From an uncultured Oscillospiraceae bacterium (GTDB taxonomy: Bacteria > Bacillota > Clostridia > Oscillospirales > JAAYXM01), in NCBI GenBank assembly GCA_934646115.1, contig CAKUEM010000056.1, positions 1-10,315 on the forward strand: a DNA stretch of 10,315 nt, read 5' to 3'. A model generated the notes under the pieces. The model was given only the letters and a program-made list of their open reading frames with translations, did no database searches and was not told the origin of the DNA. Position 1 is the first letter of the stretch. Each line of letters starts with the position of its first letter. Below are positions 1 to 5,164 of the stretch, piece by piece. The translations under genes were made by a program, and so were the position numbers.

Positions 1-1
1 G

Positions 2-97
2 ACGCTGGGCATGGTGAGCAGCGTGTATACGGATATTGTTGCGCTGCCGCCGGATGTGGAGCTTGCGCCGGGCGATCGCCTTCGCCCGATGATCTAG
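2..97 (+). CDS. C-terminal tail of an unrecognised protein (5'-truncated by window edge)
   Basis: An open frame enters from the left edge and stops at TAG (95-97), giving the last 31 residues of a protein. They read TLGMVSSVYTDIVALPPD and then VELAPGDRLRPMI. Alternating hydrophobic residues and the P-G-D turn suggest a beta-rich C-terminal domain. I do not recognise the family from this fragment. I chose this frame because its codon use (GCG, CTG, CCG, GTG) matches the real genes here; the neighbouring frame reads through Cys- and Ala-rich nonsense. No terminator is visible between its stop and the promoter that starts about 50 nt later, so its transcript may run into the HPr-like gene. Confidence 0.55.
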   Translation, partial: TLGMVSSVYTDIVALPPDVELAPGDRLRPMI

Positions 98-145
98 ATA
101 GATTGCGTGCCAGAAAATGACAGGAAAGAAAAGTCGGCGCGCCGC

Positions 146-174
146 TTGAAATATCGGCAAATATGGTGTATAAT
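146..174 (+). promoter_or_regulatory. Sigma-A promoter P1 upstream of the HPr-like gene
   Basis: TTGAAA (146-151), a 17-bp spacer and a perfect TATAAT (169-174). The predicted start is near 181, which leaves a leader of about 185 nt before the HPr-like start at 368. A second TATAAT overlaps at 175-180. This is the best promoter match upstream of the gene. Confidence 0.65.
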
Positions 175-289
175 TATAATATCAATTTTAGTATGCCATG
201 CGCGGCGGCAAAATTCTATTCAAAATGTACAATATTTTGCGCCGTGGCGACGTATTTTTTGCGTGCTTGACCATAAAATAAAAAAATGG

Positions 290-319
290 TTGACGAATAC
301 CGCTATAATTTGTTATCCT
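290..319 (+). promoter_or_regulatory. Possible second promoter P2 of the HPr-like gene
   Basis: TTGACG (290-295), an 18-bp spacer and TATCCT (314-319), which keeps the important T1, A2 and T6 of the -10 box. The predicted start near 326 would leave about 42 nt of leader. It is weaker than P1, so the two may be alternative starts. A nearby TATAAT (304-309) has no acceptable -35 at the right distance. Confidence 0.35.
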
Positions 320-367
320 ATGCATAGAATGATACTGTGTGGAACAAAGGAATGGGGGCAACACTTC

Positions 368-631
368 ATGTGTTCAAAAGTTGTGTTAATCAATAATCAA
401 ATCGGCTTACGTGCCCGCCCGGCGACCTTTTTTATACAGAAGGCGAACGAGTTTAAGTGCAGCATTCAGGTCGAGCGTGATGAGCGCCGCGTCAATGCAA
501 AAAGCTTGCTCGGCGTGCTGTCTCTCGGCATCGTGAAGGGCACAGAGGTCACGATCATTGCGGATGGCGCGGACGAAAAAGAAGCGATCGAGGCGCTTTG
601 TGAGCTTGTCAATTCGAACTTTTCTGAATAA
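368..631 (+). CDS. HPr-family protein lacking the phosphorylatable His15 (Crh-like)
   Basis: This 87-residue protein has the usual HPr length and fold signature. HPr normally carries phosphate from enzyme I to sugar permeases on His15, and in Firmicutes is also phosphorylated on Ser46 by HPr kinase to co-activate CcpA. Here the active-site segment is G13-L-R15-A-R17-P18-A19-T20, so position 15 is Arg and Arg17 is kept. The regulatory segment K45-S46-L-L-G-V-L-S-L-G is intact. PTS phosphotransfer should therefore be impossible, while Ser46 signalling remains plausible, as in Bacillus Crh, which has Gln15. The start at 368 is chosen because positions 15 and 46 then fall exactly in HPr numbering and GGGGG (354-358) lies 9 nt upstream. 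The upstream in-frame extension looks non-coding. An intrinsic terminator follows directly. Confidence 0.9.
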   Translation: MCSKVVLINNQIGLRARPATFFIQKANEFKCSIQVERDERRVNAKSLLGVLSLGIVKGTEVTIIADGADEKEAIEALCELVNSNFSE

Positions 632-643
632 TTTATGCTTTGC

Positions 644-680
644 AGCGCCGCGGCTTTGCTTGCGGCGCTTTTTTGTTTTT
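644..680 (+). terminator. Intrinsic terminator after the HPr-like gene
   Basis: An 8-bp perfect GC-rich stem AGCGCCGC (644-651) / GCGGCGCT (662-669), a 10-nt loop, then TTTTTTGTTTTTTT running to about 682. It starts 12 nt after the HPr-like stop codon. The T-run ends only about 24 nt before the uvrC Shine-Dalgarno. Confidence 0.9.
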
Positions 681-720
681 TTCGCGAGACCTGTGGGAAT
701 GCGGGAGGAGGTGCGCCGCG

Positions 721-2556
721 ATGACGGCAGACCGTGTGGACGTGCATGAAAAGGCGCTGAGTTTGCCGCAAAAGCCCGGCGTATACCTCATGCTCAATAA
801 AAATCATGAAGTAATTTATGTCGGAAAAGCGAAAAAGCTGATCAATCGCGTCAGCTCTTATTTTCGCGAAAACCCAAATCACAATTATAAAACGCAGGTC
901 ATGGTGCGCCAGGTTTGGGACTTTGATTATATCGTCACAGATACGGAGTTTGAGGCGCTTGTGCTTGAAAACTCGCTGATCAAGCGGCATATGCCGAAGT
1001 ATAATATCCTGCTCAAGGATGATAAGGGCTATCCGTTTATTCGTCTGTCCATTCAGGACGAATACCCAAACTTTTCGATCGTGGGGAAGCCCGCGAATGA
1101 CGGCGCGCGGTATTTCGGGCCGTATAGCGGGCGCAATTATTCGCACCAGGCGATCGACGCGGTGCGCCTCACCCTCGGGCTTCCGTCCTGTTCGCGCAAA
1201 TTCCCGCGTGACATCGGGCGCGGTCGCCCGTGTTTGAACGCGCATCTCGGGCGATGCAGCGCGGTGTGCAGCGGGGCGGTGCCGAAAGAGCAGTACCGCG
1301 CGAAAATCGATCAGGCGATCGCGCTGTTTGAGGGGAAAACCGATGCGCTGGTTGCGCAGCTTCAGGCGCAGATGGAGCGGCATGCCGAGGCGATGGAGTT
1401 TGAGGCGGCGGCGAAGGTGCGCGATGAGCTGCGCGCGATCGAGAGGCTCGGCGTGCGGCAGAAGGTGCTGTCCGGCGTGCTCGCGGATACCGATGTGATC
1501 GCGCTTGCGGTGGGCGAGAGCCGCTGTGCATTTTCTGTGCTGCATTATATCGACGGCGCGCTGCTTGAAAGCGAAACCGAGATGATCGATACGCCGGTCT
1601 ATTCGGATATCGGCGAGCTGCTTTCTGAGTTTGTGAAGCAATATTACATGCCGCGCAAAATTTTTCCGCGGGAGATCGTACTGTCTGACGAGATCCCGGA
1701 TGCGGAGCTGATCGAGCGCTGGCTTAGCGAAATTGGAACGCGCCGGGTGCATATCCATGCGCCGAAGCGCGGCGATAAGGTGCGCCTGGTTGAAATGGCG
1801 CGCGAAAATGCGCGGCAGAAGCTTGAAATCGCGGTAAGCGATGCGGAGATCACGCGGCGCGTGCTGTCTGACTTGCAGAAAATGCTGGGGCTTTCCGCCG
1901 TACCGCGGCGGATTGAGTCGTATGATATTTCGAACACAGCGGGGACGGAGATGGTCGCTTCGATGATCGTGTTTCAGGATGCAAAGCCCGCGCGTTCGGC
2001 ATATCGCAAATTTAAGATCAAAACATTAACGGATCAGGACGATGTGGGCGCGATGCGCGAGGTGCTGGCGCGGCGCATCCGGCGCTATCAGGACGGGGAT
2101 GAGAAGTTTGCCCCGCTGCCGGATCTGATTTTGCTTGACGGCGGGCGCGGGCAGACGAATGCGATCGCCCGCCTGCTTGCGGAGACCGGCGTTTCCGTTC
2201 CGGTGTTCGGCATGGTGAAGGATGACCGGCACCGCACCCGCGCGATCGTAACGGCGCAGGGGCAGGAGGTTGGAATTTCGGCAAATCCCGGCGTGTTTAA
2301 GCTGGTCGGAACGATACAGGAAGAGGTGCATCGCGTTGCGGTTACTTACCATCGGAAGCTGCGCTCAAACACGCTGGGCCGCTCGACGCTTGAAAAGATC
2401 CCCGGCGTGGGCGCGCAGCGGCGGCAGGCGCTGATCCGGCAGTTTAAAAGCGTTGCCGCGATCCGCAATGCACCGCGCGAGCAGCTTGCAAAAGTTGTGC
2501 CGCAGGACGTGGCAGAGCATATTTATCGTTTTTTTCATGAGGGGGAAAATCTATGA
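721..2556 (+). CDS. uvrC: UvrABC excinuclease subunit C
   Basis: UvrC makes both incisions around a bulky DNA lesion in nucleotide excision repair, recruited by UvrB. The 611-residue product has the full architecture. The GIY-YIG nuclease is at about 14-95 (PGVY at 19-22, IYVGKA at 32-37, Arg43, Glu83 in LENSLIK). A UvrB-interacting UVR motif lies near 213-245 (EAMEFEAAAKVRDEL). The RNase H-like endonuclease has Asp402 (SYDISNT), Asp440/441, Asp473 (LLDGGRGQ) and His537 (EEVHR), which correspond to the catalytic set of the E. coli enzyme. A C-terminal tandem helix-hairpin-helix starts at about 560 (IPGVGAQRRQ). I chose ATG 721 because AGGAGG (706-711) lies 9 nt upstream; a longer TTG start at 640 would read through the preceding terminator. 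The stop overlaps rsmD by ATGA. No promoter is visible between the terminator and the start. Confidence 0.98.
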   Translation: MTADRVDVHEKALSLPQKPGVYLMLNKNHEVIYVGKAKKLINRVSSYFRENPNHNYKTQVMVRQVWDFDYIVTDTEFEALVLENSLIKRHMPKYNILLKDDKGYPFIRLSIQDEYPNFSIVGKPANDGARYFGPYSGRNYSHQAIDAVRLTLGLPSCSRKFPRDIGRGRPCLNAHLGRCSAVCSGAVPKEQYRAKIDQAIALFEGKTDALVAQLQAQMERHAEAMEFEAAAKVRDELRAIERLGVRQKVLSGVLADTDVIALAVGESRCAFSVLHYIDGALLESETEMIDTPVYSDIGELLSEFVKQYYMPRKIFPREIVLSDEIPDAELIERWLSEIGTRRVHIHAPKRGDKVRLVEMARENARQKLEIAVSDAEITRRVLSDLQKMLGLSAVPRRIESYDISNTAGTEMVASMIVFQDAKPARSAYRKFKIKTLTDQDDVGAMREVLARRIRRYQDGDEKFAPLPDLILLDGGRGQTNAIARLLAETGVSVPVFGMVKDDRHRTRAIVTAQGQEVGISANPGVFKLVGTIQEEVHRVAVTYHRKLRSNTLGRSTLEKIPGVGAQRRQALIRQFKSVAAIRNAPREQLAKVVPQDVAEHIYRFFHEGENL

Positions 2557-3095
2557 GAGTGATTACCGGAACGGCGCGCGGCAGACGCCTGAAAACGCTG
2601 GACGGGCTGGACACGCGCCCGACCACGGACCGCGTGAAGGAATCGATTTTTAATATCGTGCAGTTTGATATCCCGGGGCGAAATGTGCTGGATCTGTTTG
2701 GCGGCAGCGGGCAGATGGCGATCGAGGCGGTCAGCCGCGGCGCGCGCGCCGCAACGATCGTGGACCATGCATCCGCCGCGGTGAATATCATTCGCGATAA
2801 TGTAAAAGCCTGCGGATTCGAGCGGGAAATTTCGGTAGTATCGAGCGATTTTTCGGCGTATTTACGCCGCTGCACGCAGATATTTGACGTCATTTTCCTT
2901 GATCCGCCGTATCAGGGCGATTTTCTCGCCCGCGCGCTTGCGCAAATTTGTGAGATTGACATATTATCAGATGGTGGTATAATATTATGTGAATCCGCGC
3001 GCGAGGCAGAGCTTCCCGCGCTGCGTGCGCCGTATGAAAAAGGGCGCGAATATCAATACGGAAAAACGAAAATCACCGTTTATCGGAAAGGATAG
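2553..3095 (+). CDS. rsmD: 16S rRNA (guanine(966)-N2)-methyltransferase RsmD
   Basis: The family methylates N2 of G966 in 16S rRNA on the assembling small subunit, using S-adenosylmethionine. The 180-residue length is typical. The N-terminus MRVITGTARGRRL with TRPTTDRVKESIFN is the family signature. The SAM-binding motif I is LDLFGGSG (46-53), where many homologues have LDLFAGSG. The catalytic motif IV is LDPPY (116-120), which is typical of N2-guanine and N6-adenine methyltransferases. The start overlaps the uvrC stop as ATGA, which suggests translational coupling; GAGGGGGAAA just upstream serves as the ribosome binding site. coaD begins 3 nt after the stop, as in many Firmicutes. A sigma-A promoter consensus lies inside the 3' third. 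Confidence 0.97.
   Translation: MRVITGTARGRRLKTLDGLDTRPTTDRVKESIFNIVQFDIPGRNVLDLFGGSGQMAIEAVSRGARAATIVDHASAAVNIIRDNVKACGFEREISVVSSDFSAYLRRCTQIFDVIFLDPPYQGDFLARALAQICEIDILSDGGIILCESAREAELPALRAPYEKGREYQYGKTKITVYRKG
2956..2983 (+). promoter_or_regulatory. Near-consensus promoter inside rsmD, reading toward coaD
   Basis: A perfect TTGACA (2956-2961), a 16-bp spacer, and TGG (2975-2977) followed by a perfect TATAAT (2978-2983), which also makes an extended -10. The predicted start is near 2990, about 110 nt upstream of the coaD ATG. The local sequence is markedly more AT-rich than the surrounding rsmD codons. Confidence 0.65.
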
Positions 3096-3098
3096 GCC

Positions 3099-3584
3099 AT
3101 GAAAACATGCATCTGTCCGGGCAGCTTTGACCCAATCACGATGGGACATCTGGATATTATTCAGCGCGCCGCGTCGATTTTTGACCGGGTGATCGTTGCG
3201 GTCATGGTCAATGCGAAAAAGACCTCGCTGTTCACGCCGGAAGAGCGGGTGGAGCTGATCAGCCGCGCGGTCAAGCTGTATTCTAATGTAGAAGTCGCGT
3301 ATTCGGCGGACCTGCTTTCCCGCTGGGCGCAGGAGCTTGGCGACTGCGTGGTTGTGAAGGGGCTGCGCGCGATCAGTGATTTTGAAAGTGAGTTTCAGAT
3401 GGCGCTGATCAACCGAAAGCTGAATGCAAAGCTTGAGACGCTGTTTTTACCGACCTCGGAGGAGTATTTGTATCTGTCCTCAAGCCTTGTGAAGGAAGTG
3501 GGCGCGTTGCAGGGCGATATTTCGAAATTTGTCCCGGCAGAGATCCTGCAGGATGTTCAAAATAAGCTGAGTAGGGGGAACTAG
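3099..3584 (+). CDS. coaD: Phosphopantetheine adenylyltransferase
   Basis: CoaD transfers AMP from ATP to 4'-phosphopantetheine, giving dephospho-CoA, the penultimate step of coenzyme A synthesis in the cytosol. The 161-residue length matches the family. The nucleotidyltransferase motif is GSFDPITMGH (8-17), with the T-x-G-H signature ending at His17. VVKGLRAISDFESEFQMALI matches the family's V(V/K)(R/K)GLR-DFE-E-QMA segment, and YLYLSSSLVKE matches its C-terminal SSS motif. GGAAAGGA (3085-3092) is the ribosome binding site, 6 nt from ATG. It lies 3 nt after rsmD and 1 nt before the next gene, so it is almost certainly co-transcribed with both. The promoter inside rsmD may add independent expression. 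Confidence 0.98.
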   Translation: MKTCICPGSFDPITMGHLDIIQRAASIFDRVIVAVMVNAKKTSLFTPEERVELISRAVKLYSNVEVAYSADLLSRWAQELGDCVVVKGLRAISDFESEFQMALINRKLNAKLETLFLPTSEEYLYLSSSLVKEVGALQGDISKFVPAEILQDVQNKLSRGN

Positions 3585-3585
3585 C

Positions 3586-4047
3586 ATGGCAAGTGGGATA
3601 GAAGAATTGGTGGGCATGCTCTATGACATGATATCAGACGCGTGGGCGCTGCCGTTCGGCGCGGAGAAATGTCTGCTCGATCGCGAGCGGGCGCTCGATC
3701 TGATCGACGAGATCCGCGCGAACCTGCCGAAGGATCTGGAGCAGGCGAAGGTGATCGTGGAAGGGCGCAATGACATTATCGCGCAGGCAAAGCGCGAGGC
3801 GGAGGCGATGAAGCGCGCGGCGGAAGAGCGGGCGCGTCATCTGGTCGCGGAGGATGAAATTTTGCTCACCGCGAAGCAGAAGGCCAACGAGCTTGTTACG
3901 CTTGCGGAAACGAAATCGAAAGAGCTTTCGCGCACCGCCAACGAGTATGTGGACGATTCGCTGCGCCGCCTGGAGGATGTGATGAACCAGGCGTTGGAGG
4001 AAACGCGCAAAGCGCGGCAGCAATTCAAGGCGGTTACAAAAAAATAA
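3586..4047 (+). CDS. Conserved coiled-coil protein downstream of coaD (DivIVA / ATP-synthase-b-like)
   Basis: A 153-residue protein with no signal peptide or membrane segment. Residues 1-50 are compact (MLYDMISDAWALPFG, then ERALDLIDEIRANLP). From about 50 to the end it is a long charged helix rich in Ala, Glu, Lys and Arg with heptad-like spacing, containing QAKREAEAMKRAAEERAR and the end ALEETRKARQQFK. Proteins of this shape next to coaD in Clostridia are often annotated as ATPase or V-type H+-ATPase subunit H; that label reflects helix similarity and not shown function. The role is unknown. A scaffold or cell-division (DivIVA/SepF-like) role is possible but inferred. AGGGGGAA (3573-3580) is the ribosome binding site. 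It starts 1 nt after the coaD stop and is followed by a terminator, so it is the last gene of the uvrC run. Confidence 0.85.
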   Translation: MASGIEELVGMLYDMISDAWALPFGAEKCLLDRERALDLIDEIRANLPKDLEQAKVIVEGRNDIIAQAKREAEAMKRAAEERARHLVAEDEILLTAKQKANELVTLAETKSKELSRTANEYVDDSLRRLEDVMNQALEETRKARQQFKAVTKK

Positions 4048-4058
4048 TGTGAGCCAAT

Positions 4059-4092
4059 CGGTCGATGCCTGTTTCAGGCATCGGCCGTTTTT
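4059..4092 (+). terminator. Intrinsic terminator ending the uvrC-rsmD-coaD run
   Basis: A 13-bp stem CGGTCGATGCCTG (4059-4071) / CAGGCATCGGCCG (4075-4087) with one T-G pair and a TTT loop, followed by TTTTT (4088-4092). It begins 11 nt after the coiled-coil gene's stop codon. Confidence 0.95.
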
Positions 4093-4221
4093 GCGCTGCG
4101 GGGTTAGCCTGCCTGCGTTGGACGGCGGCTGGGAACGCTGCCCGATGAAAAAACGCAGCTATTTTTCCTGCGCGGGTTAAAACGCTTATTTTGCAAATTA
4201 GAAATTTTGTTCGAAAAAAGC

Positions 4222-4250
4222 TTTACAAATTTAAAACAGTGTGTTATAAT
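4222..4250 (+). promoter_or_regulatory. Promoter of the small HTH-like gene
   Basis: TTTACA (4222-4227), a 17-bp spacer and a perfect TATAAT (4245-4250) preceded by TGT (4242-4244), an extended -10. The predicted start is near 4257. The DNA upstream (4185-4220) is AT-rich. Apart from this promoter and the terminator, the 4093-4267 interval shows only a weak 5-bp GCTGC/GCAGC inverted repeat. Confidence 0.75.
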
Positions 4251-4300
4251 ACTTTTGTTCGATTCGGATGATTGATGAAAACTGTTTGGGGTGGGGCGAA

Positions 4301-4639
4301 ATGGATTGGCAGCGCGCGCAGGAGTTATTAACCACTTTGGCAGACGGGGTCGACCCGCTTACGGGGGAAGTGCTGCCGGATTCGTGCGTTTGCAATCGTC
4401 CGGAGATCGTCCGTGCGCTGTATTGCCTGCTCCATCAGATGTCGGTCAGGAACAAGCCGGCGAATGCGGGGAAGCCCTGGTCGCGCGCAGAAGAGAAAGA
4501 GCTGCTGCGGGAATTTGATTTGGCGACCAGTCAAACGGCGATTGCGAAAAAACATGGGCGCACGCGTGGGGCAATTGAAGCGCGCCTTGCAAAGCTTGGA
4601 AAAATTAAAAAAACATTTTACTGGGAGAAGTCCGAGTAA
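4301..4639 (+). CDS. Small putative DNA-binding protein with C-terminal HTH/SANT-like domain
   Basis: A 112-residue cytosolic protein. The N-terminal part (about 10-45, LADGVDPLTGEVLPDS then RPEIVRAL) matches a motif I recall from small uncharacterised bacterial proteins that precedes a helical DNA-binding end. Residues 59-100 (PWSRAEEKELLREFDLA, then IAKKHGRTRGAIEARLAKLG) look like a Myb/SANT-type or sigma-region-4-like helix-turn-helix. The exact target is unknown. ATG 4268 in the same frame would add 11 residues, but it lies only about 11 nt from the predicted transcription start and has no Shine-Dalgarno. ATG 4301 is preceded by GGGGTGGGG (4288-4296), so I prefer it. The gene is monocistronic: it has its own promoter, and an AT-rich palindrome follows at 4652. 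Confidence 0.8.
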   Translation: MDWQRAQELLTTLADGVDPLTGEVLPDSCVCNRPEIVRALYCLLHQMSVRNKPANAGKPWSRAEEKELLREFDLATSQTAIAKKHGRTRGAIEARLAKLGKIKKTFYWEKSE

Positions 4640-4651
4640 ATAAATTTTGTG

Positions 4652-4669
4652 CAAATTTTTAAAAATTTG
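4652..4669. repeat. Perfect 18-bp AT-rich palindrome upstream of the small-RNA promoter
   Basis: CAAATTTTTAAAAATTTG is its own exact reverse complement. It lies 12 nt after the HTH-like gene's stop and ends 9 bp before the -35 box at 4679. At that position it could be an A-tract UP element or an operator. A looser CAAATT...AATTTTG inverted repeat sits upstream of the HTH-like gene's promoter (about 4194-4209). Confidence 0.7.
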
Positions 4670-4678
4670 AAATAACAC

Positions 4679-4707
4679 TTGATTTTTAAAAGGGAATGGA
4701 CTATACT
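4679..4707 (+). promoter_or_regulatory. Promoter of the putative small RNA
   Basis: TTGATT (4679-4684), a 17-bp spacer and TATACT (4702-4707), with an AT-rich stretch directly upstream. The predicted start is near 4714. No convincing gene begins downstream before the terminator at 4837-4883. Confidence 0.7.
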
Positions 4708-4713
4708 GCCAAT

Positions 4714-4883
4714 TAACAGAGGGGCATGCGCCGCCTATCCGCGTGGAGCTTGCTTCGCAAGGGCAATCTGTGCAATGCATATTTGACTCCATAATGGCTA
4801 CGGTGACAGTTTTGCTTACCCGTACCAATCTACACCGTTCCGGGGTTTTTGAACGAGAGTTCGAATTCCCCGGAACTTTTTTT
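4714..4883 (+). ncRNA. Putative free-standing small RNA, about 165-170 nt, family not recognised
   Basis: A promoter, about 120 nt of sequence without a credible reading frame, and a strong intrinsic terminator together look like a small RNA gene. Pairings I see by eye are GGG (4721-4723) with CCC (4819-4821), GCA (4724-4726) with TGC (4813-4815), CGCCG (4729-4733) with CGGTG (4801-4805), and GTGGAG (4743-4748) with CTCCAT (4787-4792). The last encloses two small hairpins, CTTGC-TTC-GCAAG (4749-4761) and TGTGC-AAT-GCATA (4769-4781). The result is an irregular rod ending in a three-way junction, followed by the terminator. Length and free-standing character would allow 6S RNA, but I see no diagnostic sequence. 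It lacks tmRNA, RNase P and SRP RNA signatures. A leader for the downstream mra operon is less likely, because that operon has its own promoter. Confidence 0.6.
4837..4883 (+). terminator. Intrinsic terminator of the putative small RNA
   Basis: A 40-nt hairpin (4837-4876) built from GTTCCGGGG / CCCCGGAAC (9 bp), two T-T mismatches, then TTTGAAC / GTTCGAA with a GAGA tetraloop and one T-G pair. TTTTTTT (4877-4883) follows. Confidence 0.93.
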
Positions 4884-4957
4884 GCCCGCTTTTTATGGCA
4901 TTTGCGAAAAACCCAAAAATTTTTTGACTTTCGACAGAAAAAAATAAAAAATAGGGG

Positions 4958-4986
4958 TTGCATTTTTTTATCAGACCTACTATAAT
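4958..4986 (+). promoter_or_regulatory. Promoter of the mraZ (dcw) operon
   Basis: TTGCAT (4958-4963), a 17-bp spacer and a perfect TATAAT (4981-4986). The predicted start is near 4993, about 295 nt upstream of mraZ. A-tract-rich DNA (4907-4952) precedes it and may act as an UP element; TTGACT at 4924-4929 has only a poor -10 partner. The repeated AAAGTGG boxes begin directly at the predicted start, which fits repression. Confidence 0.8.
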
Positions 4987-4993
4987 TATAACC

Positions 4994-5041
4994 ATAGTGG
5001 TGCAAAGTGGTGTAAAGTGGATTGCATGCCATGTAAAGTGG
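4994..5041 (+). promoter_or_regulatory. Putative MraZ operator: four direct AGTGG boxes
   Basis: ATAGTGG (4994-5000), AAAGTGG (5004-5010), AAAGTGG (5014-5020) and AAAGTGG (5035-5041). The first three are spaced exactly 10 bp, one helical turn, and the fourth 21 bp, two turns. AAAGTG(G/T) repeats upstream of mraZ are the described MraZ target in mollicutes, and E. coli MraZ binds repeated TGGGN. The cluster covers about +2 to +49 of the predicted transcript, so binding would block initiation or early elongation. Confidence 0.8.
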
Positions 5042-5052
5042 GGCGCATGCAA
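5011..5052 (+). repeat. Tandem 21-bp direct repeat carrying an AAAGTGG box and GCATGC
   Basis: Units 5011-5031 and 5032-5052 both start TGTAAAGTGG, differ in the next three bases (ATT versus GGC), then share GCATGC; 17 of 21 positions match. The repeat spans the third and fourth operator boxes and keeps them on the same face of the helix. Confidence 0.75.
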
Positions 5053-5164
5053 AAGGCGCACAGCTGCAGCGATAACCGCTCGGCACCGGGCGTTGGAACT
5101 TGATGCATTCTGTCAAAGCCCGGCAGGTGAGCAGTGCGCAGCGTGATTGACGCGCCAAAGAGTG

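Noticed and set aside
133..143. GC-rich palindrome GGCGCGCC before the HPr-like gene as a terminator for the upstream gene
   Set aside because: It has no loop and no following T-run.
107..367. N-terminal extension of the HPr-like ORF (174 codons in total)
   Set aside because: It runs across both promoter candidates, has non-coding composition (runs of Ile, Trp, Cys), and would displace HPr numbering; the start at 368 gives the normal length and residues 15 and 46 in register.
640..720. Upstream TTG start for uvrC
   Set aside because: It would translate the HPr-like gene's terminator hairpin and T-run; ATG 721 has an AGGAGG at ideal distance and fits UvrC family starts.
466..1758. 430-codon minus-strand ORF (and other long minus-strand ORFs over uvrC, ftsL and the PBP)
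   Set aside because: Arg/His/Leu-rich shadow of GC-rich plus-strand genes, with no ribosome binding site or recognisable domain.
4332..4338. Another CCACTTT (inverted AAAGTGG) inside the HTH-like gene
   Set aside because: A single 7-mer is expected about once by chance in a window of this size, and it has no partner box at 10-bp spacing.
4726..4794. 22-codon ORF inside the putative small RNA
   Set aside because: ATG is only about 1-3 nt from the nearest GAGGGG and the peptide shows no coding character; a small encoded peptide is not excluded but is not supported.
4859..4870. tRNA/tmRNA-like T-loop sequence GTTCGAATTC
   Set aside because: The flanking five bases do not form a T-stem and no acceptor or D arm exists; the bases are explained by the terminator hairpin.
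4794..4985. 63-codon ORF starting inside the putative small RNA
   Set aside because: No Shine-Dalgarno, and it reads straight through the terminator hairpin, T-run and A-rich promoter DNA.
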